The notes beneath the pieces are model-generated. The model did not search any database, had not been told where the DNA came from, and saw nothing but the letters and a program-made list of their open reading frames with translations. From assembly GCA_021791345.1 (NCBI GenBank), contig JAJYWT010000168.1:1-13301 (forward strand): 13,301 bases of DNA. Direction: 5' to 3'. The position numbers and the translations under genes were made by a program. Numbering within the stretch: position 1 is the stretch's first letter; every line of letters starts with the position of its first letter. Below, piece by piece: positions 1 through 6,017 of the stretch. Origin of the DNA: a bacterium. GTDB taxonomy: Bacteria > Chloroflexota > Dormibacteria > UBA8260 > Bog-877.

Positions 1-68
1 GCCAGCCAATCGGAGGCGGCCACCATGCCGAAGCTCCCGACCAGCTGGGGACGGGTTGGTGAGTTCAT
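1..68 (-). CDS. Gamma-glutamyltransferase-like protein, N-terminal fragment (runs off left edge)
   Basis: Only the first 22 codons are in the window. The visible N-terminus reads MNSPTRPQLVGSFGMVAASD followed by WL. This matches the start of gamma-glutamyltransferase (GGT) family Ntn-hydrolases, which typically open with an RP-x-L-x-G-[ST]-x-GMVA-[ST]-[ST]-x-x-LA pattern. The ATG overlaps the TGA of the upstream ATPase gene (ATGA). A GGAGG ribosome binding site lies 10 bases before it, inside the ATPase gene, so it is the last visible cistron of the importer operon. GGT-type enzymes cleave or transfer gamma-glutamyl amide groups. Placing one behind a peptide importer suggests imported gamma-glutamyl compounds are processed, but that is inference. 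The catalytic Thr, the maturation site and the length cannot be checked here. Other acylases of the same fold remain possible. Confidence 0.65.
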   Translation of the reverse strand, partial: MNSPTRPQLVGSFGMVAASDWL

Positions 69-1063
69 GGATGGGACACCTCCAGTGCAAGTTGCTCCTC
101 GACGCGATGGCAGCGGGCCATGTGGCCTTGCCGGGTGATCCAAGTTTCCCCCGGGGACTCCCTCCGGCAGCGGTCGTCGGCCAGAGGGCATCTGGGGTGG
201 AGGCTGCAGCCCGAGGGCGGGTCGGTGGTGCTGGGCGGTTCACCGGGCAGCACCGAGCGGGGGCGGGAGCGCTGCCGGACGGGATCGGCCAGGGGAGCCG
301 CCGCGAGCAGCGAGCGGGTGTAGGGGTGGCGGGCGTCGTCAAAGAGCTGGTCCCGAGAGGCCACCTCGACTATTTCCCCCAGGTACATCACTGCCACTCG
401 ATCGCAGAGGAACTCGGCAACCGACAGGTCGTGGGTGATGAAGAGGCACGAGAAACCCATTGATCTCTGCAGGTCGGCGAGCAGGTTGAGGATCCCCGCC
501 CTCACCGAGACGTCGAGGGCCGAAACCGGTTCGTCGGCGATGAGCAGCCTCGGCTCGAGGACCAGGGCCCGGGCCAGGCCCACCCGCTGGCGCTGACCCC
601 CCGAGAGTTCGTGAGGGAAGCGGTCCAGGACTCCTGCCGAGAGACCAACCCGCTCCACGGTCCGAGAGACCATCGCCCTGACCTCCTCCCGGGTGGGGTG
701 GCTGTGGGCGCGCAACGGCTCGGCCACGATCTGGGCGACGGTCATGCGCGGGTCTAGCGACGAGTACGGATCCTGGAACACCATCTGCACCTGACTGCGG
801 ATCGGCCGCAGCGCCCGAGCCGGAATGGTGGTTATGTCCCTGCCGTCGAAGGTGATCCTTCCCGCTGTCGGGGTGAGCAACCGGACCACGCACTTGCCGA
901 CCGTGGTCTTGCCGGAGCCTGTCTCCCCGACCAGCCCCAAGATCTCCCCGGGGCCGATCTCCAGGCTGACGTCGCGCACCGCCTGCACCCGGTGTCCCCC
1001 GGAGCTGCGCGGCGCCCGGAACTCCATGCGGAGTCGCTCCACCTCCAGCACGTGAGAACTCAC
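65..1063 (-). CDS. Peptide ABC importer ATPase, OppF/DppF type
   Basis: This is the second ATPase of the importer, 332 residues, a normal length for OppF/DppF. It shows Walker A GETGSGKT (46-53), the Q-loop at Q97, signature LSGGQ (153-157), Walker B LLIADE (173-178) and the switch histidine in THD (H211). The C-terminal extension starts at RHPYT (246-250). It holds four cysteines (about 286, 292, 299, 318), the pattern that in related peptide importers ligates an iron-sulfur cluster. I chose the GTG start at 1063-1061 because it overlaps the upstream TGA as GTGA and has GGGGA 7 bases before it. A longer frame reaches to 1174 but would overlap the previous gene by over 100 bases, and its extra residues do not resemble the family. 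Substrate cannot be read from an ATPase. Confidence 0.93.
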   Translation of the reverse strand: MSSHVLEVERLRMEFRAPRSSGGHRVQAVRDVSLEIGPGEILGLVGETGSGKTTVGKCVVRLLTPTAGRITFDGRDITTIPARALRPIRSQVQMVFQDPYSSLDPRMTVAQIVAEPLRAHSHPTREEVRAMVSRTVERVGLSAGVLDRFPHELSGGQRQRVGLARALVLEPRLLIADEPVSALDVSVRAGILNLLADLQRSMGFSCLFITHDLSVAEFLCDRVAVMYLGEIVEVASRDQLFDDARHPYTRSLLAAAPLADPVRQRSRPRSVLPGEPPSTTDPPSGCSLHPRCPLADDRCRRESPGETWITRQGHMARCHRVEEQLALEVSHP

Positions 1064-2052
1064 GACGACGTCCCCGGGAGTGGCTCGGGATTGAAGCAGG
1101 CGACTCGGTGGTCGGGGCCCATCTCCTCGAGCATCGGGGCGGCCTTGTGGCACTGCTCGAGGCTCCGTGGGCATCGCGGAGCGAAGGCGCAGGCATCGAG
1201 GGGGGCCCGCAGCACCGGGACCAGTCCCGGGATCTCGGCGAGGCGCTCGGCGCCCCCCTCGGTCCGGCGGCCGCCGTGCGGGAGGGCTCTGAGCAGACCC
1301 GCTGTGTACGGGTGGCGGGGGGCGGCGTACAGCCGATGGACCTCGGCGTCCTCTACCTTTGCCCCGGCATACATCACCACCACTCGATCGGCCAGGTCGG
1401 CCACCACTCCCAGGTCGTGGGTGATGAGGAGGATCGACATCCCCAGCCGCTTCTGCAGGTCGCGGACGATGTCCAGGATCTGAGCCTGGGTGGTCACATC
1501 CAACGCCGTGGTGGGCTCGTCCAGGACCAGCAGCTGGGGGTCGCAGGCCAGCGCCATGGCGATCATCGCCCGCTGCCGCATGCCTCCGGAGAGTTGGTGC
1601 GGGAAGGCGCGGAGGCGCTGCTCCGGGGCCCCGATGCGGACCAGGCTGAGGAGCTCGGCCGCCCGCTGGCGGGCCTCACGCCCGCGCAGCCCCCGATGCA
1701 GGCGGAGCACCTCGATGATCTGGTTGCCGATGGAGAACGAGGGATTGAGGGAGGTCATCGGCTCCTGGAACACCATGGCGATGTCGCCGCCCCGCACCGA
1801 TCGGAGCTCCCTGATGGAGAGGCGGGTGAGATCCCGGCCTGCGAACACCACCGATCCCTCGACCTGGGCGTCGTCGGGAAGCAGTCGAAGTAGCGCCAGG
1901 GCGGTGACCGACTTCCCGCAACCAGACTCCCCAACCAACGCCACCACCTCGCCGGCGCCTACCGACAGGCTGAGGTCCCGGACTGCCAGCACCACACCCC
2001 CGCGGTCGAAGAGACGCACCGTGAGGTTGCGGACGGCGAGCAGGGCGGCCAC
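1060..2052 (-). CDS. Peptide ABC importer ATPase, OppD/DppD type
   Basis: This is the first of the paired cytoplasmic ATPases, 330 residues. Visible motifs are Walker A GESGCGKS (41-48), Q-loop Q96, signature LSGGM (154-158), Walker B LLVLDE (174-179) followed by PTTALD, and switch H212 in THD. The oligopeptide C-terminal domain begins at RHPYT (246-250) and carries cysteines at 288, 294, 301 and 319. These are the candidate ligands of the [4Fe-4S] site known in this family. The GTG start follows the upstream permease TAG with no gap, so translation is probably coupled. The 3' end overlaps the next ATPase gene by 4 bases. LSGGM in place of LSGGQ is common in OppD/DppD proteins and does not suggest loss of activity. 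Confidence 0.93.
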   Translation of the reverse strand: MAALLAVRNLTVRLFDRGGVVLAVRDLSLSVGAGEVVALVGESGCGKSVTALALLRLLPDDAQVEGSVVFAGRDLTRLSIRELRSVRGGDIAMVFQEPMTSLNPSFSIGNQIIEVLRLHRGLRGREARQRAAELLSLVRIGAPEQRLRAFPHQLSGGMRQRAMIAMALACDPQLLVLDEPTTALDVTTQAQILDIVRDLQKRLGMSILLITHDLGVVADLADRVVVMYAGAKVEDAEVHRLYAAPRHPYTAGLLRALPHGGRRTEGGAERLAEIPGLVPVLRAPLDACAFAPRCPRSLEQCHKAAPMLEEMGPDHRVACFNPEPLPGTSS

Positions 2053-2940
2053 CTATCGCATCGAGGGATCGAACAGATCCCGGAGCCCGTCGCCGAGGAG
2101 GTTGAACGCCAGGGTGGTGAGGAAGATGGCGACGCCCGGGAGGATGGCGATCCAAGGGTCGTTGTAGAGATACGTCTGGGCGGTGGCCAGCATGTTGCCC
2201 CAGGAGGGGGTTGGCGGCTGCACGCCGAGCCCGAGGAAAGACAGAAGGGCCGACCCCAGGATCGCGGCCGGGATCGACACCGAGGCCTGGACCAAAAGCG
2301 GACTCAGCATGTTGGGGAAGAGGTGGCGGAAGAGGATCACTCGATCCCGCACCCCGGTGACGATCGCCGCCTGCACGAAGTCCTGCTCCCTAAGGGCCAT
2401 CGCCTCGGCCCTGGCGATCCTGATCGAGCCGGGGAGCTGAGCCAGCCCCAGGGCGATGATCACGTTCTGCAGCGAGGGCTTGAAGATGGCGGCCAGGCCC
2501 ACCGCTATGAGCAGGAACGGGAAGGCCAAGACCACGTCGGCGATGCGCATGGCCACCATGTCCGCGGCCCCCCGGTAGTACCCCGAGGCGATCCCGATCG
2601 GGACCGCCAGGACCATGGCCAGCAGGGTCGCCAGCACGCCAACCTCCAGCGTCGACTGGGACCCATATATGAGGCGCGAGAGCTCGTCCCGGCCCAGCTG
2701 GTCGGTGCCCAGGAGGTGCCCAGCCACCCCCGGAGGCGCCAGGACGTGGGTGAACTGGCTGGCCACGGGGGACTCCGGCGCCAGCAGTGGGGCGAACACA
2801 GCCACCGCGACCACAATCACCACCCCCGCCAGACCCAGTACCGCGGGCGGGCGCCGCCGGAAGCGGCGCCACCACCCCTGTCGGGACGGCGCCGTGACGG
2901 CCGTCGCGGATCCGGCACCGGGCGCGGTGGCGACACTCAT
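2053..2940 (-). CDS. Peptide ABC importer permease, DppC/OppC type
   Basis: This 295-residue inner-membrane permease belongs to the BPD_transp_1 family and pairs with the DppB-type permease to form the channel. A short basic cytoplasmic N-terminus (WWRRFRRRPP, about 23-32) leads into the first membrane segment (about 33-53). The typical extracytoplasmic HLLGTDQLGRDELSRLIYG block of DppC proteins follows. The EAA-type loop that docks on the ATPase is at EAMALREQDFVQAAIVTG, followed by FRHLFPN. About six membrane segments are expected. The ATG at 2940 overlaps the preceding permease's TGA (ATGA) and has GGGGGAG 5 bases before it. An in-frame extension upstream to 3225 is rejected because it lies wholly inside the other permease. 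Confidence 0.94.
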   Translation of the reverse strand: MSVATAPGAGSATAVTAPSRQGWWRRFRRRPPAVLGLAGVVIVVAVAVFAPLLAPESPVASQFTHVLAPPGVAGHLLGTDQLGRDELSRLIYGSQSTLEVGVLATLLAMVLAVPIGIASGYYRGAADMVAMRIADVVLAFPFLLIAVGLAAIFKPSLQNVIIALGLAQLPGSIRIARAEAMALREQDFVQAAIVTGVRDRVILFRHLFPNMLSPLLVQASVSIPAAILGSALLSFLGLGVQPPTPSWGNMLATAQTYLYNDPWIAILPGVAIFLTTLAFNLLGDGLRDLFDPSMR

Positions 2941-3896
2941 CCCGGCTCCCCCGCCAGTCGCACCTTGGGGCTCAGGATCATGTAGACGAAGTCCATGAGG
3001 AGGTTGATGAGTATCACCAGCGCGGCGGTCAGGAGGGCCACCGCCTGGATGGTGGGGTAGTCCCGCTGGAACACCGCGTTGATGGTCAGCTGGCCTATCC
3101 CCGGCAGGCCGAACACCTCCTCCGTGACAGCGACCCCCGAGAGCAATATCCCGAACTGCAGGCCAATCACCGTAGCCACCGTGACCAGGCTGTTGCGCAG
3201 GGCGTGCTTGAGCACCACCACCCACTCCGACAGCCCCTTGGCCCGCGCGGTGCGCACGTAGTCGGCCCGCATGGTCTCCAGCAGTCCGGAGCGCGTCTGG
3301 CGCATCAGCACTGCGGCTACCCCGGTGCCCAACACGAAGGCCGGCATCAGCATGTGGGTGAGGTTCTGGCCCGGGCTGGCGCTGAAGGAGACGAAGCCCG
3401 TGGCGGGCAGCAGGGTGAAGTGCACCGAGAGCAGAAGGATCAGCATGATCGCGAACCAGAAGCTGGGGATCGACAGCCCGAAGAGGGCGAGAGCGTTGCT
3501 GGCGTAGTCGGCCGTCCTACCTCTTCTGATCGCTGCCAGGATCCCCGTGGGGATGCCGAGAAGCAGGGCTATGAGCATGGAGAGCACGGTCAGTTCGAAG
3601 GTGATCGGAAAGGCGTTCCCGATCTCGGTGGTCACCGGCATCCCGGTGACCGGAGAGGCGCCCAGGTGGCCGGTTACCACCTGCCCGACCCAGTCCACGT
3701 ACTGGACGGGGAGGGGGTTGTCCAGCCCGTACTCGCGGTTGATGGCGGCCAGCGCTGCCGCGCTGAAGTTGGTGTTTCCGGTGAGGGCGGTGGCCGGGCT
3801 GCCCGGCACCGCCCTCACTCCCAGGAACACCACCATGGAGGCGATGACCAGGGTGAGCAGCGAGATCCCCAGTCGCCGGAGGAGGTACCCCCTCAC
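2937..3896 (-). CDS. Peptide ABC importer permease, DppB/OppB type
   Basis: This is a 319-residue permease. The N-terminus MRGYLLRRLGISLLTLVIAS leads into membrane segment 1 and then VRAVPGSPA, the usual DppB opening. The middle contains several hydrophobic segments. The EAA loop is at RADYVRTARAKGLSEWVVV with HALRNSL. The C-terminal part has GLPGIGQLTINAVFQRDYP, another DppB hallmark. Start is GTG at 3896-3894, with no clear Shine-Dalgarno sequence before it. That start lies inside the 3' arm of a 10-bp stem-loop (3890-3918), so initiation may depend on structure or on coupling. It follows the binding-protein gene after 61 bases and overlaps the next permease by 4 bases. Confidence 0.93.
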   Translation of the reverse strand: MRGYLLRRLGISLLTLVIASMVVFLGVRAVPGSPATALTGNTNFSAAALAAINREYGLDNPLPVQYVDWVGQVVTGHLGASPVTGMPVTTEIGNAFPITFELTVLSMLIALLLGIPTGILAAIRRGRTADYASNALALFGLSIPSFWFAIMLILLLSVHFTLLPATGFVSFSASPGQNLTHMLMPAFVLGTGVAAVLMRQTRSGLLETMRADYVRTARAKGLSEWVVVLKHALRNSLVTVATVIGLQFGILLSGVAVTEEVFGLPGIGQLTINAVFQRDYPTIQAVALLTAALVILINLLMDFVYMILSPKVRLAGEPG

Positions 3897-3918
3897 CGGA
3901 CCGTTGGCCCGGTGAGGG
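3890..3918 (-). promoter_or_regulatory. Stem-loop masking the start codon of the DppB-type permease gene
   Basis: CCCTCACCGG (3890-3899) and CCGGTGAGGG (3909-3918) are perfect 10-base reverse complements separated by 9 bases. In the minus-strand transcript the GUG start (3896-3894) sits in the 3' arm. A second, shorter stem is possible between 3914-3918 and 3922-3926. It uses part of the 5' arm and would free the start codon. No U-run follows, so this does not look like an intrinsic terminator. A role in lowering permease yield relative to binding protein, or in protecting the upstream message from decay, is inferred from position. Confidence 0.5.
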
Positions 3919-3957
3919 ACGCCCTCGCGCTGCGACCACTGGGGACCCCGCCCGGGC

Positions 3958-5568
3958 TCACGACGCGGTCAGGCCCGCGGAACCGAGGTGGAGGAGCCCA
4001 TCCGGAGTGAACGAGACCCCGACCACCGACTTCGGGTAGGCGATCTGGTTGGTGAGGTGGAAAAGGTAGATGATCCCGTTGTACTGCAGCATCGCCTTCT
4101 CGGCCTGGTAGTAGAGGGCCTTACGGGTGGCGACGTTGGTCGTCGCCTTGGCCTGGGCCAGGGGGCCGAGTACTGACTGTGGAGCCTGCCCCGAGTAGTC
4201 GAAGGCGCTCCCCTGGGTGTAGAAGGGCGTGGTGTTCTGGTCCGGGTCCACCCGGCCCGACCAGCCGATGTCGAAGAGCTGGTAGTTGCCCGCCTGGGCG
4301 TTGGCCAGCGCCGAGGTGAACTCGGTGGGCTGCACCGTGATGTTGAAGCCGGCGGCCTTGGCCTCGGTGGCCTCGATCTCCCCCTGCTGGACGTTGACGG
4401 TTCCCGTGGGCACCATCAGGGTGAGGTTGATGGGAGTTGGCACCCCCGACTCCTGGACCAGCTTCTTGGCCTCGGTGATGTTGGTGGCCGGGCAGCTCAG
4501 CTTGGTGTAGAAGACGCTGGCCGGACTGATGGGACCACATCCGACCACGTTGCTGTTCTGGTAGGCGACGGAGTTGATCGTCTGCCGGTCCAGGGTGAGC
4601 GCCAGCGCCTCCCTCAGCAGTGGATGGGTCGCCAGCGGGTTGTTGGCGACCGCGGCGGGCTTGAGCCAGCCGTTGCCATTGGTGATGTTGATGGTTATCC
4701 CCTCGTAGCCGTTGGATGTCAGCTGGGAGGTGACGTAGGAGCTGTTGGTGGTCAGCAGCTTGTAGTCGTTGGCGGCCAGGCAGCCGGGGCCGGCGACATT
4801 GATCGCCCCCGAGAGGAGGTCGGAGTAGCAGGTGGCGGGGTCGGTGATGGCCTCAAAGATGAGGGTCTGGATGTGCGGGGTGCCCCCGAAAAAGTAGTGG
4901 GAGCGGGTGAGGATCACCTCGTTCAGGGAAGGCCGCGACTTGAAGGCGAACGGGCCCACGCAGACCGGGTCCTCGAAGAAGTTGGCGCCCTCGCGGGCCA
5001 GCGCCGTCGGCGACATTACGATCCCCGACCGCGCCGCCAGGATGCTGGTCAGCGGAGCGTCGGGTGCCGAGAGATGGAGCTGGACGGTCAGGCTGTTGAC
5101 CACGGTGACGCTCGATACCAGCTTGAGGTTGGCGGCCCGGGCTGAGGTGGGGAGCGTCTTATCGCGCTCCAACGAGGTCTGCACCGCCTGCGCGGTGAGG
5201 GGCGTGCCGTCGTTGAACTTGACGCCCTTGCGCAGGTGGATGGTGTACAGGAGCCCGCCATCCGACACGGTAGGCAGCGCCGAGGCCAGCGAGGGGACCA
5301 CCGCCATCTGGGAGTTGATCCCATACAGGCTGAGGCACATGTTGGCGAAGATGATCCGTCCCACCAGGGACCCCTCGGTCGAGGGATCCAGGGCGGTGGG
5401 GGCGTTGGGGATCCCGACGATCAGGGTGCCGCCGTTCTGGATCTTGGGTGCCTTCGGGGTGTGGTGATTGTTGGCCGGGGCCGACGAGCAGGCGGCGAGG
5501 AGCAAGGCGGCACCTCCGACGGCTGCTCCCGTCCGCAGACCCCGCGGGGGCCTCAACTTGATTCCCAT
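3958..5568 (-). CDS. Extracellular solute-binding lipoprotein, family 5 (DppA/OppA type)
   Basis: This is the substrate-capture component of the importer, 536 residues. The N-terminus is a lipoprotein signal: basic MGIKLRPPRGLR, a short hydrophobic stretch, then the lipobox LAAC with acceptor Cys27. A Ser/Ala/Pro/Asn/His linker follows. The mature domain opens with GGTLIVGIPNAPTALDPS. It contains YTIHLRKGVKFNDGTPLTAQ, the conserved block of SBP_bac_5 proteins. I chose the ATG at 5568 because it gives this signal peptide and has GGAG 3 bases before it. The frame stays open to 5955, but that extension has no family resemblance. It is the first major cistron of the minus-strand operon, read from the promoter near 5822-5849. 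The ligand is unknown; the trailing GGT-like gene makes gamma-glutamyl peptides one option. Confidence 0.93.
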   Translation of the reverse strand: MGIKLRPPRGLRTGAAVGGAALLLAACSSAPANNHHTPKAPKIQNGGTLIVGIPNAPTALDPSTEGSLVGRIIFANMCLSLYGINSQMAVVPSLASALPTVSDGGLLYTIHLRKGVKFNDGTPLTAQAVQTSLERDKTLPTSARAANLKLVSSVTVVNSLTVQLHLSAPDAPLTSILAARSGIVMSPTALAREGANFFEDPVCVGPFAFKSRPSLNEVILTRSHYFFGGTPHIQTLIFEAITDPATCYSDLLSGAINVAGPGCLAANDYKLLTTNSSYVTSQLTSNGYEGITINITNGNGWLKPAAVANNPLATHPLLREALALTLDRQTINSVAYQNSNVVGCGPISPASVFYTKLSCPATNITEAKKLVQESGVPTPINLTLMVPTGTVNVQQGEIEATEAKAAGFNITVQPTEFTSALANAQAGNYQLFDIGWSGRVDPDQNTTPFYTQGSAFDYSGQAPQSVLGPLAQAKATTNVATRKALYYQAEKAMLQYNGIIYLFHLTNQIAYPKSVVGVSFTPDGLLHLGSAGLTAS

Positions 5569-5587
5569 GATCTCCTCGTGACCTCCA

Positions 5588-5725
5588 CTATTCGCTGCTG
5601 TAGTCGACCGGGACCAGGCGTCGGGCCCGATTAATTGCAGACCTGACGGCTCCGGGACCCGCCCGGACCCGCGGCCGTTGCGGCGGCATCCCGCCGGCTG
5701 CGGAGTGGTACACCTGGCCGGCCAT
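5588..5725 (-). CDS. Possible 45-residue small protein or leader peptide
   Basis: An ATG at 5725 is preceded by GGAGG with 8-base spacing (5738-5734). It opens a 45-codon frame that ends in TAG 19 bases before the binding-protein start. The product begins MAGQVYHSAAGGMPPQRPRV, is rich in Arg and Pro, and ends VDYSSE. It has no membrane segment, signal peptide or recognised domain. Position and ribosome binding site favour a translated leader of the importer operon. Against this, the frame is short, GC-rich sequence stays open by chance, and I know no homologue. The call rests on those sequence cues alone. Confidence 0.3.
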   Translation of the reverse strand: MAGQVYHSAAGGMPPQRPRVRAGPGAVRSAINRARRLVPVDYSSE

Positions 5726-5821
5726 AAGCCCTTCCTCCCGTGCGTCCGCCGCCCGTTCCCGCGGGGTGCATGGCCACCCCATCGGGCCGGTGTCGATCTC
5801 CAGCGCCAATGGCAGGCCGAC

Positions 5822-5849
5822 TGTATACCATCCACCACGTGGGTGTAAA
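5822..5849 (-). promoter_or_regulatory. Sigma70-type promoter for the importer operon
   Basis: On the minus strand, TTTACA (5849-5844) and TATACA (5827-5822) are separated by 16 bases. They match the -35 and -10 consensus at five and four of six positions. TGG directly precedes the -10, giving an extended -10. The -10 overlaps GTATAC, a small palindrome of the kind FCD-type GntR proteins often bind. Transcription would start near 5815, leaving a leader of about 250 bases before the binding-protein gene. Confidence 0.55.
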
Positions 5850-5942
5850 GGGGCAACCGGGACCCGCCGTCGAGCCGTGCCGAGGGGGTCGCGGAGGCGC
5901 TGACGGCCCGGCCTGCGGGTGGTAGAGTTTGGCCGATCGGTT

Positions 5943-5951
5943 TGGTATATG
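5943..5951 (+). promoter_or_regulatory. Candidate extended -10 for the catabolic operon
   Basis: TGGTATATG (5943-5951) reads as an extended -10 (TGG plus TATATG). No convincing -35 lies 16-18 bases upstream; TAGAGT at 5923-5928 is poor. The start of transcription would fall near 5958, about 60 bases before the lyase start. It shares the heptamer TGGTATA with the minus-strand promoter. Confidence 0.3.
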
Positions 5952-6003
5952 TCACGCCACACGCCAGCCCGGCGGCCGCAGAGCGCGGGCGGTGTCAGCG
6001 GCT

Positions 6004-6010
6004 GGGGAGG
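6004..6010 (+). promoter_or_regulatory. Ribosome binding site that fixes the lyase start
   Basis: GGGGAGG ends 7 bases before the ATG at 6018. The frame is open back to a GTG at 5919, but that start lacks such a site, would sit upstream of the candidate -10, and would add residues not typical of the family. Confidence 0.7.
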
Positions 6011-6017
6011 CCAGGTG

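Larger units (their letters stand above)
5569..6017. other. Divergent intergenic control region between importer and catabolic operons
   Basis: These 449 bases separate the two divergent operons. They hold a minus-strand promoter (5822-5849), a weaker plus-strand extended -10 (5943-5951), a possible 45-codon leader ORF (5588-5725, minus), a small GC hairpin (5681-5696: six base pairs, loop CATC) and a perfect 10-base palindrome TGGCCGGCCA (5715-5724). The importer's predicted 5' leader is about 250 bases, which leaves room for post-transcriptional control, but no known riboswitch was recognised. AT-rich patches are rare here and coincide with the promoter calls. Confidence 0.7.

Noticed and set aside
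5919..6017. N-terminal extension of the lyase from GTG 5919
   Set aside because: It would place the start upstream of the candidate -10, lacks a ribosome binding site and adds 33 residues unlike the family. GGGGAGG before ATG 6018 decides the start.
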